This document shows, in pieces, positions 45,609 through 53,759 of a DNA stretch of 64,000 nucleotides. The notes beneath the pieces are model-generated. The model had not been told where the DNA came from and did not search any database. It saw only the letters and a list, made by a program, of their open reading frames with translations. This DNA comes from an uncultured Sphingomonas sp. Its GTDB lineage: Bacteria; Pseudomonadota; Alphaproteobacteria; Sphingomonadales; Sphingomonadaceae. The stretch lies in assembly GCF_937859915.1 (NCBI RefSeq), contig NZ_CALMAW010000029.1:1-64000 (forward strand). The letters are read 5' to 3'. The translations under genes were made by a program, and so were the position numbers. Within the stretch, counting starts at the first letter, position 1. The number at the start of each line of letters is the position of its first letter.

Positions 45609-45992
45609 TCAGCCGCCCAGCGGCATCAACGCCAAGACGATCTCGCGGCCCTCGGCACGCAGGACGCCCCACGCGCGGGCGGCGGCGCGGCTGTCCATCA
45701 CCTCAAGGCCAAGTCCCTTGGCCTCGACCGCCTTGGCGAAGGCGGGTGAGGGCCGGCGCAGCGCCGCGCCGGTGCCGAGCAGCAGGAACTCCGGCGTCGG
45801 CGCGCGATCGAGCAGGTCGCCCAGCGACGCCAGATCGAGCGCCTCGAGCGTAGGCGCGCTCCAGGCGTGCGCCGCCTCGGGAGTTAGCAGCGCGCCGTCG
45901 GGATAGAGATCGGCATCGATCAGGAAGCCGCCGCTCGTGATCTTGCGGATCGCAGGCCCCGAGGCGACGGGATCGGGCGAGAACTTCGCCAT
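45609..45992 (-). CDS. Mth938-like domain protein (NDUFAF3-like)
   Basis: A 127-residue cytosolic protein of the Mth938/DUF498 fold. The reading is IRKITSGGFLIDADLYPDGALLTPEAAHAW, then FLLLGTGAALRRP, VEAKGLGLEVMDSRAAARAWGVL and EGREIVLALMPL. Mitochondrial relatives (NDUFAF3) help assemble respiratory complex I; bacterial members are often beside secF, as here. Its ATG shares a base with the secF stop (TAATG), so translation is coupled to the Sec genes. Confidence 0.88.
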   Translation of the reverse strand: MAKFSPDPVASGPAIRKITSGGFLIDADLYPDGALLTPEAAHAWSAPTLEALDLASLGDLLDRAPTPEFLLLGTGAALRRPSPAFAKAVEAKGLGLEVMDSRAAARAWGVLRAEGREIVLALMPLGG

Positions 45993-46981
45993 TATGGCTT
46001 GGGTGCGATCCGCTCGGCGCGCTCGCGCGCGGCTTTCTTCTTGTCGACCGCCTGGTTCATCTGCTTGAACCGCGACTTGTCGATCCCCAGCGTGATCAGC
46101 AGCGACGACGACACGTAGATCGACGAATAGGTGCCGACGACCACGCCCAGGATCATCGCCGCGGTGAAGCCGCGCAGCACATGGCCGCCGAACAACAGCA
46201 GCGAGGCGAGCGCGAGGATGATCGTCAGCGAGGTCATGACGGTGCGCGGCAGCGTCTCGTTGACCGAGAGGTCGATTAGCTCGCCGATCGGCATCTGGCG
46301 ATATTTGCGCAGATTCTCCCGAATACGGTCATCGATCACGATCTTGTCGTTGATCGAGTAGCCGATGATCGTCAGCACCGCCGCGACGATGTTGAGATCG
46401 AATTCGAGATAGCTACGGAACAGCGCGAAGAAGCCGAAGGTCATCAGCACGTCGTGGAGGATCGACACGAACGTCGCGACGCCGAACTGCCATTCGAACC
46501 GGAAGATGCCGAACAGCGCGATCCCGAAGATCGCGAGGAACACCGCGAGCGCGCCGTTGCGGATCAGTTCGTTCGACACCTTGCCGCCGACCGCCTGGAC
46601 CTGATTGAACACGACCGTAGGATATTGCGCCTTGAGCGCGCCCTCGACCTTGTTGACCAGCGCGTTGTTGGCGCCTTCGTCGGTCGAGGCGGGGAGCGGC
46701 AGGCGGATCGACACGGTCTGCGCGTCGCCGAACTGCTGGAGCTGCGCCTCGCCGACGTTGAGGCTGTCGATCTTGCTCCGCACCGCGTCGAGCGGCGCCT
46801 GATGGTCGAACTTGGCTTCGATCATCAGGCCGCCGACGAAGTCGACGCCGAAGTTGAGGCCGCGCACGCCGACCAGCACCACCGCGCCGATCGACAGGAA
46901 CAGGGTGAGGCCGAACGCCCAGCGGCGCAGCGCCACGAAGCCGATGTTGGTGTTGTCGGGTACGATCTTGAGCAGGCGCAT
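45992..46981 (-). CDS. secF: protein translocase subunit SecF
   Basis: A 329-residue inner-membrane protein with six helices. Family segments: an N-terminal helix before GLNFGVDFVGGLMIEAKF, a P-domain, then AVLTIIGYSINDKIVIDDRIREN and TLIILALASLLLFGGHV-like stretches in helices 4-6. With SecD and YajC it uses the proton gradient to drive the last stage of protein export. The ATG at 46981 begins the cytosolic LLKIVPDNTNIGF. It lies 120 bp after secD, separated by an inverted repeat. Confidence 0.96.
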   Translation of the reverse strand: MRLLKIVPDNTNIGFVALRRWAFGLTLFLSIGAVVLVGVRGLNFGVDFVGGLMIEAKFDHQAPLDAVRSKIDSLNVGEAQLQQFGDAQTVSIRLPLPASTDEGANNALVNKVEGALKAQYPTVVFNQVQAVGGKVSNELIRNGALAVFLAIFGIALFGIFRFEWQFGVATFVSILHDVLMTFGFFALFRSYLEFDLNIVAAVLTIIGYSINDKIVIDDRIRENLRKYRQMPIGELIDLSVNETLPRTVMTSLTIILALASLLLFGGHVLRGFTAAMILGVVVGTYSSIYVSSSLLITLGIDKSRFKQMNQAVDKKKAARERAERIAPKP

Positions 46982-47000
46982 GGCTTCAATCCTTGCCGGC

Positions 47001-47080
47001 CACCCCGGACCTGATCCGGGGTCCAGGGTTGCAGGCGACAGCTTCTGTGGCCCTGGATGCCGGGTCGAGCCCGGCATGAC
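47001..47080. repeat. intergenic inverted repeat between secD and secF, family B
   Basis: CACCCCGGACCTGATCCGGGGTCCAGGG (47001-47028, given in two parts: CACCCCGGACCTGAT, CCGGGGTCCAGGG) pairs imperfectly with 47051-47080 (CCCTGGATGCCGGG, TCGAGCCCGGCATGAC). A related, perfect copy lies at 51596-51678. Sitting between co-oriented secD and secF, the hairpin might tune expression of the downstream gene. Confidence 0.7.
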
Positions 47081-47101
47081 GAGATATGGCGGTGGGCGTC
47101 A

Positions 47102-48682
47102 TCAGATATGGATCGCTTGCGGGCGCGCGCGGCGGAGCCAGAGCGCGACCATCATCCGCGTGAACAGGACGGCGGTGAACACCGAGGTGGCGATGCCGAG
47201 CAGCAGCACGACCGCGAACCCTTTGACCGGGCCCGAGCCCAGGATCAGCATGATGAACGCGGCGATCGCGTGCGTCACATTGGCCTCGAAGATCGTGCGG
47301 CTGGCTTCCTTATAGCCCATCTCGACCGACTGGACGACGCCGCGGCCACGCCGCCGCTCTTCGCGGATTCGCTCGTTGATCAGCACGTTGGCGTCGACCG
47401 CGGTCCCGATCGTCAGCACGAAGCCCGCGATTCCCGGCAGCGTCAGCGTCGCGTTGAGCAAGGCCATCGCGCCCAGGATGACGAACACGTTGATGATCAC
47501 CGCCATGTTCGCATAGACGCCGAAGCGGCCGTAGGTGACGAACATGAACACGACCACCGCCACCACCGCGATCGTCGAGGCGATCACGCCGGCATGGATC
47601 GAATCCGCTCCGAGGCCGGGGCCGACGGTGCGCTCCTCGACGGTCTTGAGCGCGATCGGCAGCGCGCCCGATTGCAGCGAGATCGCCAGCGCCTGTGCCG
47701 ACTGCGCGGTGAAGCTGCCCGCGATCGACGCCGACCCACCGAGGATCGGCTCGTTGATGTTGGGCGCGGACAGCACGACATTGTCGAGGATGATCGCGAA
47801 CGGCTTGCCGACATTGGCCTGCGTCGCCTCGGCGAAGGCGCGCGCACCGCGGCTGTTGAAGTCGATCGCGACCGACGGCAGATTATTCTGGTCGTAGCTC
47901 TGCTGCGCGTGCTTGAGGTCGGTGCCGGTCAGGATTGCCTGGCGCTGCACCGCGATCGGCGCGCCGGTCTGGAAATGCAGGATCTCGTCGCCGATCGGCG
48001 GCTGGTTGGCGGCGACCTTGGCGGGATCGGCGGTGGTGTCGACGAGCTTGAACTCGAGCTTGGCGGTCTTGCCGATCAGCGCCTTCAGTTCGGCGGGATC
48101 GGAGAAGCCGGGCACCTCGACGAGGATGCGATCGGTGCCCTGGCGGACGATCGTCGGCTCCTTGGTGCCGAGCGCGTCGATGCGCTTGCGCACGATGTCG
48201 ACCGCGCCGGTCATCGCCTGATCGACGAACTGGTCGGTGCCCCCCTGGGTCGGGGTCATGACGATCCGGGTCGAATCGACCACCGCGACGTTCCAGTCGC
48301 GCTGCCCGGTCGAGCCGACCGGTGCGGTCAGAGTCCGCACCTTGTCGACTGCGGCGTCGAGCTGGCCCGAATCGCGGATGAAGAAGGTCAGCGCGTTGTT
48401 CGCGGTCGAGATGTCGCCGATGCCGATATTTTCCTTCCGCATCTCGCTGCGGATCGTGTCCTCCATCGAAGACAACCGCGTCTTGGCGACGTCAGCGGTA
48501 TCGGCCTCGAGCAGGATGTGGCTGCCCCCTGCGAGATCTAGCCCGAGATTGATCCGCGGCGCCCAGCCCAGCCCGAGCGACCGCGCGGTCGCCTCGGGCA
48601 TCAGGCTTGGGATCGCGAGCAGGATGCCGACGAGCAGCACGCCTATGATCGAGGCGATCTTCCAGCGCGGGAAATCGAGCAT
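47102..48682 (-). CDS. secD: protein translocase subunit SecD
   Basis: A 526-residue inner-membrane protein: first helix, P1 head with INLGLDLAGGSHILLEAD, a long periplasmic region (DRILVEVPGFSDPAELKALIG), then five helices including VLTIGTAVDANVLINERIREERRRG and the final GFAVVLLLGIATSVFTAVLF. SecD pulls translocating proteins from the periplasmic side using the proton gradient. GAGGAAACC precedes the ATG. Operon order on the minus strand is yajC, secD, secF, Mth938-like. Confidence 0.97.
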   Translation of the reverse strand: MLDFPRWKIASIIGVLLVGILLAIPSLMPEATARSLGLGWAPRINLGLDLAGGSHILLEADTADVAKTRLSSMEDTIRSEMRKENIGIGDISTANNALTFFIRDSGQLDAAVDKVRTLTAPVGSTGQRDWNVAVVDSTRIVMTPTQGGTDQFVDQAMTGAVDIVRKRIDALGTKEPTIVRQGTDRILVEVPGFSDPAELKALIGKTAKLEFKLVDTTADPAKVAANQPPIGDEILHFQTGAPIAVQRQAILTGTDLKHAQQSYDQNNLPSVAIDFNSRGARAFAEATQANVGKPFAIILDNVVLSAPNINEPILGGSASIAGSFTAQSAQALAISLQSGALPIALKTVEERTVGPGLGADSIHAGVIASTIAVVAVVVFMFVTYGRFGVYANMAVIINVFVILGAMALLNATLTLPGIAGFVLTIGTAVDANVLINERIREERRRGRGVVQSVEMGYKEASRTIFEANVTHAIAAFIMLILGSGPVKGFAVVLLLGIATSVFTAVLFTRMMVALWLRRARPQAIHI

Positions 48683-48698
48683 GGTTTCCTCGTCTCGC

Positions 48699-49034
48699 TC
48701 AATCGTTCGCGGGCTTCGAGGTGGTGCGCACCTCGGTCAGCGTCGACTTGACCGCGCGGACGCGGACGTTGGGGGCGAGCTCGACCTCAACCTCGTCGCC
48801 GTCGATCTTGGTCGCCCGGCCGATCATCCCGCCGCCGGTGACGACGACGTCGCCCTTCTTGACCGCGTCGATCATCATCCGGTGCTGCTTGGCACGCTGC
48901 TGCTGCGGGCGGATCAGCAGGAAGTAGAAGATCCCGACCATCAGCACGATCGGGATGAAGCCCGAATAGGCGGCGAGGCCCGATGCGCCGGCGGGCGAGC
49001 CTGCGGTCTGGGCGAAGGCGGGGGACGAGAACAT
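48699..49034 (-). CDS. yajC: preprotein translocase subunit YajC
   Basis: A 111-residue inner-membrane protein. One helix (GFIPIVLMVGIFYFLLI, about residues 24-40) leads into the invariant RPQQQRAKQHRMM, then a cytosolic KKGDVVVTGGGMIGRATKID domain and acidic VEVELAPNVRVRAVKSTL. It belongs to the SecDF-YajC complex. First gene of the operon, 16 bp before secD. The ribosome binding site is weak. Confidence 0.95.
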   Translation of the reverse strand: MFSSPAFAQTAGSPAGASGLAAYSGFIPIVLMVGIFYFLLIRPQQQRAKQHRMMIDAVKKGDVVVTGGGMIGRATKIDGDEVEVELAPNVRVRAVKSTLTEVRTTSKPAND

Positions 49035-49185
49035 GTGCGGTTCGGCCTGGCTGGGGCGCGCTTCGTCGCGATGACGGCGGCCCTGTTGAAGCGCGGGCGC
49101 CTACCATGGTGCCGTCACCTCTTGCAAGAACAGGCCGCTAGATAAGGTCGCTGCCGAAACAAGAGCGGCGGGACGCGGTCGCGGC

Positions 49186-49214
49186 TTGCCAAGCGCGCGG
49201 GGCTCGCCTAATGG
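49186..49214 (+). promoter_or_regulatory. likely sigma-70 promoter of tRNA-Pro
   Basis: TTGCCA (49186-49191) and TAATGG (49209-49214) are separated by 17 bp and would start transcription about 7 bp before the tRNA-Pro acceptor stem. Position and spacing fit a housekeeping promoter; the hexamers match the -35 and -10 consensus only partly. Confidence 0.45.
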
Positions 49215-49227
49215 CCGCCGCCTAGGT

Positions 49228-49304
49228 CGGGGCGTGGCGCAGCCCGGTAGCGCATTAGACTGGGGGTCTAAGGGTCGCAGGTTCGAATCCTGTCGCCCCG
49301 ACCA
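49228..49304 (+). tRNA. tRNA-Pro (GGG)
   Basis: A 77-nt cloverleaf with acceptor stem CGGGGCG/CGCCCCG, discriminator A and encoded CCA. The anticodon stem TTAGA/TCTAA encloses CTGGGGG, giving anticodon GGG at 49262-49264. The C1:G72 pair is the bacterial tRNA-Pro identity element. The T arm GCAGG-TTCGAAT-CCTGT is standard. A promoter-like pair lies upstream and a strong terminator follows. Confidence 0.98.
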
Positions 49305-49328
49305 GAGGAAACACCGGAGGTTTCCAAC

Positions 49329-49360
49329 AAAAAGCCGGGCCGGCGACGGTCCGGCTTTTT
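49329..49360 (+). terminator. intrinsic terminator after tRNA-Pro
   Basis: AAAAAGCCGG (49329-49338) pairs with CCGGCTTTTT (49351-49360), with a T-run built into the stem's 3' side. The same structure read leftwards also ends in a T-run, so it could act on both strands. It lies 25 bp past the mature tRNA end. Confidence 0.85.
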
Positions 49361-49447
49361 CGTGTCATCCCGACTTCGCGTGAAATCCCTACACACCGCA
49401 TCCGATGAGTGAGCGCGGCGCCGCCGTCGCGGGAATGATGTTGGCGA

Positions 49448-49984
49448 TCAATTGACGTCGACGCGCGTCAGTCCCCGTGCGAACTGACGCTGTCGTGCGA
49501 CATAGCCCTGTGCGCTCAGCGCCAGCCGCGCAATCTCCTCCGCGGTCAGCAGTCGGGCCACCTTGGCCGGCGACCCGATGATCAAACTGCCCGGCGGGAA
49601 GCTTTTGCCCTCGGTGACCAGCGCGCCCGCGCCGATCAGGCAGTCGTCGCCGATCACCGCATCGTTGAGCACGCGCGCACCCATGCCGACCAACACCCGG
49701 TCGCCGAGCGTGCAGCCGTGCAGGATAGCATGGTGACCGATCGTGCAGTCGGTGCCGATCGTGAGCGGGCTGCCCGGATCGGAATGCAGCATCGCGCCCT
49801 CCTGGACGTTCGAGCCGTCGCCGACCAGGATCGGCGTATTGTCCGCGCGGATCACCGCGCCGAACCAGATGCCGACGGTCCGACCGATATGCACGTCGCC
49901 GATCACGTCGGCGGAGGGGGCGATCCACGCCGAGCCGTCCGCGGGCAGGGTGGGGGCGACATCGTCGAGAGCGTAGAGCGGCAT
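49448..49984 (-). CDS. gamma-carbonic anhydrase-like hexapeptide protein
   Basis: A 178-residue left-handed beta-helix protein with repeats such as DVIGDVHIGRTVGIWFGAVIRAD, NVQEGAMLHSDPGSPLTIG, CTIGHHAILHGCTLGDRVLVGMGA. The zinc-binding histidines of gamma-class enzymes are in place (LHSDPG and GHHAILHG). Relatives (PaaY, YrdA, CaiE) may be thioesterases or weak carbonic anhydrases, so activity is uncertain. The C-terminal helix follows GSLIIGSPAKVARLL. A lone gene on the minus strand. Confidence 0.92.
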   Translation of the reverse strand: MPLYALDDVAPTLPADGSAWIAPSADVIGDVHIGRTVGIWFGAVIRADNTPILVGDGSNVQEGAMLHSDPGSPLTIGTDCTIGHHAILHGCTLGDRVLVGMGARVLNDAVIGDDCLIGAGALVTEGKSFPPGSLIIGSPAKVARLLTAEEIARLALSAQGYVARQRQFARGLTRVDVN

Positions 49985-50053
49985 GGGGCCTCCTTGTCAG
50001 GCGATCGCGCGACAGTCGGCGCGGCGAGGCCAATCCGCAAGCGGACATCGCCG

Positions 50054-50160
50054 GCCATGGTCCCCGGCTGAGGCCGAGGCCCAGGCCCCAGCCTGCTGTT
50101 CAAGCGGCGTGTCCGCCACGGATTGCGAGGCTGGACCCCGGCTTTCGCCGGGAAACGGTT
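50054..50160. repeat. intergenic inverted repeat, family A
   Basis: CCCCGGCTGAGGCC, GAGGCCCAGGCCCCAGCC on the left (50062-50093) faces GAGGCTGGACCCCGGC, TTTCGCCGGGAA (50127-50154) on the right. The shared CCCCGGC and GGCCCAGGCCCC blocks also occur at 38392-38493, so these look like two copies of one palindromic family. It lies in the 216-bp gap between the divergent carbonic-anhydrase-like and EI24 genes. Confidence 0.6.
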
Positions 50161-50200
50161 GCTTGCGGGAACCGCTACGCCCGCCGGGGGTACAGCCATC

Positions 50201-50893
50201 ATGATCCGCGCGCTGACGCTTGCCTTTGATGATCTCGGCGATCGCCGTATCCTGGCTATCCTGCTGCGCTCGCTGCTCGCGACGCTGCTGGTCTTCGTCG
50301 CGCTGGGCGTGGCGCTCGCCTATCTGCTGAACGGCGTCGATCCCTGCAGTCTGCTGTCGGCCGACGACAGCTGCCCGCTCGGCGGCTCGACGAGCGGGTT
50401 CGGCGCGCTGCTGCTGACGCTTCTGCTGGTCTGGCTGCTGTTCCCGGCGATCGCGATCGGCGTGATCTCGGCCTATATGGACCGCATCGTCGCGGTGGTC
50501 GAAGCGCGGCACTATCCACAGGCACTCGAACAGGCGCGGCCGCTCGGTTGGGCCCGGGGTGCGTGGCTGGGCGTGCGCTCCTCGCTGCGCCTGCTGCTCT
50601 ATAATCTGATCGCGTCGCCCTTCTATCTGCTGCTGCTCGTGACGGGCGTGGGCACGCCGATCCTGTTCGTCGCGGTCAACGGTCTCGCCTTCGGCCGCGA
50701 TCTCGGCGAGATGGTCGCCAGCCGTCATGGCGATGCCCCGTCGCGCAAGGCGTGGCTCGCCGCGACGCGGATCGAGCGTGCGACGTTGGGCGCGATCGTC
50801 ACCGGGCTGTTCCTCGTCCCCATCGTCAACCTGGTCGCGCCCGTGCTCGGCGCCGCAATGGTGACGCATCTCTACCATCGCGGGCGGCGCTAG
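50201..50893 (+). CDS. EI24 domain (CysZ-like) membrane protein
   Basis: A 230-residue protein with four to five membrane helices: LATLLVFVALGVALAYLL, GALLLTLLLVWLLFPAIAIGVI, LYNLIASPFYLLLLV and a final IVTGLFLVPIVNLVAPVLGA. The last segment (NLVAPVLGAAMVTHL) is the EI24/CysZ signature. E. coli CysZ moves sulfate, but many EI24 proteins have no known substrate. The ATG at 50201 begins IRALTLAFDDL, normal for the family. Confidence 0.88.
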   Translation: MIRALTLAFDDLGDRRILAILLRSLLATLLVFVALGVALAYLLNGVDPCSLLSADDSCPLGGSTSGFGALLLTLLLVWLLFPAIAIGVISAYMDRIVAVVEARHYPQALEQARPLGWARGAWLGVRSSLRLLLYNLIASPFYLLLLVTGVGTPILFVAVNGLAFGRDLGEMVASRHGDAPSRKAWLAATRIERATLGAIVTGLFLVPIVNLVAPVLGAAMVTHLYHRGRR

Positions 50894-50949
50894 TCCGGCT
50901 GTCGGGCCGCGACTTTCCCCGCTAGGAGGCCGGCGAAAGGGGCAGGGTG

Positions 50950-51585
50950 ATGACGTGGGATCGGTGGTGGCTGTTTACGGTGACGGTGTTCCTGATCGCG
51001 GGAACGCCGGGCCCCAACATGCTTCACGTCATGACGCGCAGCGTACGCTTCGGCTTTGGGCGCAGCGTCTGGGCGATGGCGGGATGCCTGACCGCGGTGT
51101 TGTTCGCCTGTTCGGGCTCGGCGCTCGGGCTGGGCGCGCTGCTGCTCGCTATGCCGCGGCTGTTCGATGTGGTGCGCTATGCCGGCGCCGCCTATCTGGT
51201 CTGGTTGGGCGTCAAGGCGTGGCGCGGGGCGGGGAAGGGCGAGGCCGGGCTCGATCCGGACATGCCGGCTGCAGGGCCACGCGTGCCGTCTTATCGGCTC
51301 TATATCGACGCGCTGCTGACCGGGCTGTCCAATCCGAAGCTAATCCTGTTCGCCGCCGCCTTCTTCCCGCAGTTTATCAGCCGTCACGCGCCGGCGGTGC
51401 CGCAGTTCGCCATCCTGGTCGCGACCTTCGCGGCGATCGAAAGCAGCTGGTACGCAACCTATGCGGCGGGCGGACGTCGGCTGGCGCGTTGGCTGGCGTC
51501 GCCTGCACGGCAGAAGCTGTTCGATCGCGCGACCGGCGGGCTGTTCTTCGCCTTCGGCGTGGGGCTGGTGGCGGCGCGGGTGTAG
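50950..51585 (+). CDS. LysE family translocator
   Basis: A 211-residue inner-membrane exporter with six predicted helices. The N-terminal TVTVFLIAGTPGPNMLHVMTRSV contains the PGPN signature; later AAYLVWLGVKAWRG and LYIDALLTGLSNPKLILFAAAFFPQFI match the RhtB/LysE pattern, with FFAFGVGLVAARV at the end. Members export amino acids or homoserine lactone-like compounds; substrate unknown. The ATG at 50950 has a GGGGCAGGG stretch before it; a GTG lies directly upstream. Confidence 0.93.
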   Translation: MTWDRWWLFTVTVFLIAGTPGPNMLHVMTRSVRFGFGRSVWAMAGCLTAVLFACSGSALGLGALLLAMPRLFDVVRYAGAAYLVWLGVKAWRGAGKGEAGLDPDMPAAGPRVPSYRLYIDALLTGLSNPKLILFAAAFFPQFISRHAPAVPQFAILVATFAAIESSWYATYAAGGRRLARWLASPARQKLFDRATGGLFFAFGVGLVAARV

Positions 51586-51595
51586 TGGCGCTCAT

Positions 51596-51678
51596 CGTCA
51601 TGCCGGACTTGATCCGGCATCTGGAGCCGCAGGCGCCGCGCCCGAAGCCCTAGATCCCGGATCAAGTCCGGCATGACG
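51596..51678. repeat. perfect 22-bp inverted repeat, family B
   Basis: The 22 bp at 51596-51617 (CGTCATGCCGGACTTGATCC plus GG) are exactly complementary to 51657-51678. The intervening 39 bp also pair in part. The element starts 11 bp after the LysE-type gene and lies 93 bp before typA. It is related to the secD-secF repeat (47001-47080). It resembles REP-type palindromes and may end LysE transcription. Confidence 0.85.
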
Positions 51679-51770
51679 AAAGGCGGAGGACCCTCCGCCA
51701 CCCCCGCCCTTGTTGCAGCGCGCCATCTCGGCTATGGGCGCGCGCTGAAACTCCGACAGGATCCGAAAAT

Positions 51771-53609
51771 ATGAGCCTCCGCAACGTGGCGATCATCGCC
51801 CACGTCGATCACGGCAAGACGACACTCGTCGATCAGCTGTTCCGTCAGTCCGGCACCTTCCGCGACAACCAGCGCATCGAAGAGCGCGCGATGGATTCGA
51901 ACGACCTTGAGAAGGAGCGCGGGATCACCATTCTCGCCAAGCCGACCTCGGTCGACTGGACGCCCCCCGGCGCCAGCGAGAGCATTCGCATCAACATCGT
52001 CGATACCCCGGGCCACGCCGATTTCGGCGGCGAAGTCGAGCGCATCCTGTCGATGGTCGACGGCGTCGTGCTGCTCGTCGATTCGTCCGAAGGCGCGATG
52101 CCGCAGACCAAGTTCGTGACCGGCAAGGCGCTGGCGCTCGGCCTCAAGCCGATCGTCGTGGTCAACAAGGTCGATCGCCCCGACGCGCGCATCCAGGAGG
52201 TGCTCGACGAGGTGTTCGATCTGTTCGTGTCGCTCGACGCCAATGACGAGCAGCTCGATTTCCCCGTGCTCTACGCCTCGGGCCGCAACGGCTATGCCTC
52301 GACCGACATGGATCGCCGCGAAGGCACGCTGATCCCGATGTTCGAGACGATCGTTTCGCACGTTCCGCCGCCCGCCGTGGAAGTCGCCGGCGTGCCGTTC
52401 ACCTTCCTGGTGACGCTGCTCGACCGCGATCCCTTCCTCGGCCGCATCCTCACCGGCCGCGTCAATTCGGGTGTGGTCAAGACCAACCAGCCGATCCATG
52501 CGCTCGACAATGACGGCAAGATCATCGAGACCGGCCGCGCGTCGAAGATCATGTCGTTCCGCGGGCTCGACCGCGTCCCGGTCGACGAGGCCAAGGCGGG
52601 CGACATCATCAGCCTCGCCGGCCTGACGATCGCGACCGTCGCCAACACCATCTCCGACGTCACCGTGACCGAGCCGCTGCACGCGCAGCCGATCGATCCG
52701 CCGACGCTGTCGATGCGTTTCGCGGTCAACGATTCGCCGATGGCCGGCCGCGAGGGCACCAAGGTGACCAGCCGCATGATCCGCGACCGCCTGTTCCGCG
52801 AGGCCGAGTCCAACGTCGCCGTCAAGGTCACCGAAGCTTCCGACAAGGACAGCTTCGAGGTTGCGGGCCGCGGCGAGTTGCAGCTGGGCGTCCTCATCGA
52901 GACGATGCGCCGCGAGGGCTTCGAACTCGGCATCTCGCGTCCGCGCGTGCTGTTCGGCGAGGACGAGAGCGGCAGCAAGACCGAGCCCTACGAGACCGTG
53001 ATCATCGACGTCGACGACGAATATTCGGGCACCGTCGTCGAGAAGATGAACATTCGTAAAGCCGAGATGACCGACATGCGTCCGTCGGTTGGCGGCAAGA
53101 CGCGGATCACCTTCTCGGCGCCGTCGCGCGGGATGATCGGCTATCACGGCGAGTTCCTGTCGGACACGCGCGGCACCGGCATCATGAACCGCCTGTTCGA
53201 GAAATACGGCCCCCACAAGGGCAAGATCGAAGGCCGCAAGAACGGCGTGCTGATCTCGAACGGATCGGGCGAGGCCAACACCTATGCGCTCGGTCCGCTC
53301 GAGGAGCGCGGCATCCTGTTCGTGGGCCATGGCGAGCAGCTCTACGAGGGCATGATCGTCGGCGAGAACGCCAAGCCGGACGACCTCGAGGTCAATCCGA
53401 TGAAGACCAAGGCGCTGACCAACTTCCGCGCCTCGGGCGGCAAGGACGACCAGGTGCGGCTGACCCCGCCCAAGCGCGCGACGCTCGAGCAGGCGATCGC
53501 CTATATCGACGACGACGAGATGGTCGAGGTGACGCCCAAGTCGATCCGGCTGCGCAAGCGCTTCCTCGATCCCAACGAGCGCAAGCGCAACAAGCGTTCG
53601 GCGGGATAA
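51771..53609 (+). CDS. typA: ribosome-associated GTPase TypA/BipA
   Basis: A 612-residue translational GTPase: G1 AHVDHGKTT (residues 10-18), G2 region ERGITILAKPTSV, G3 VDTPGHADFGGEVERIL, G4 VVNKVDRPDA, then domain II, an EF-G-like domain and the C-terminal BipA-specific region ending LDPNERKRNKRSAG. TypA acts on 70S ribosomes in large-subunit assembly and stress or cold growth. The residue set looks intact and the length is usual. Stop at 53609 is followed at once by a repeat-rich gap. Confidence 0.97.
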   Translation: MSLRNVAIIAHVDHGKTTLVDQLFRQSGTFRDNQRIEERAMDSNDLEKERGITILAKPTSVDWTPPGASESIRINIVDTPGHADFGGEVERILSMVDGVVLLVDSSEGAMPQTKFVTGKALALGLKPIVVVNKVDRPDARIQEVLDEVFDLFVSLDANDEQLDFPVLYASGRNGYASTDMDRREGTLIPMFETIVSHVPPPAVEVAGVPFTFLVTLLDRDPFLGRILTGRVNSGVVKTNQPIHALDNDGKIIETGRASKIMSFRGLDRVPVDEAKAGDIISLAGLTIATVANTISDVTVTEPLHAQPIDPPTLSMRFAVNDSPMAGREGTKVTSRMIRDRLFREAESNVAVKVTEASDKDSFEVAGRGELQLGVLIETMRREGFELGISRPRVLFGEDESGSKTEPYETVIIDVDDEYSGTVVEKMNIRKAEMTDMRPSVGGKTRITFSAPSRGMIGYHGEFLSDTRGTGIMNRLFEKYGPHKGKIEGRKNGVLISNGSGEANTYALGPLEERGILFVGHGEQLYEGMIVGENAKPDDLEVNPMKTKALTNFRASGGKDDQVRLTPPKRATLEQAIAYIDDDEMVEVTPKSIRLRKRFLDPNERKRNKRSAG

Positions 53610-53621
53610 GCTTTCTTCATA

Positions 53622-53757
53622 CTCCCCGGCTTTGGCCGGGGAGGGGGACCGCCGGCGAAGCCGGCGGTGGAGGGGAAAGGCGCGACCGTCGCTTCGCGCC
53701 GGCCCCTCCACCATCCTGCGGATGGTCCCCCTCCCCACCAAAAGGTGGGGAGGATGG
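53622..53757. repeat. composite palindromic repeat, family C
   Basis: Several nested hairpins fill the gap after typA: CTCCCCGGC/GCCGGGGAG (53622-53643), GACCGCCGGC/GCCGGCGGT (about 53647-53670), GGCGCGA/TCGCGCC, and CTCCCCACC/GGTGGGGAG (53731-53752). In addition GGGGAGGGGGACC and its complement GGTCCCCCTCCCC flank the whole. This looks like a dispersed intergenic element; the first hairpin could also end the typA transcript. Confidence 0.7.
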
Positions 53758-53759
53758 TG

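Noticed and set aside
49228-49360. tRNA-Pro as an integration site
   Set aside because: The tRNA is followed by its own terminator and ordinary housekeeping genes; no duplicated 3' end was seen.
51732-53741. A 669-codon open frame antisense to typA
   Set aside because: TypA has every GTPase motif on the plus strand; the antisense frame has a composition typical of a shadow frame.
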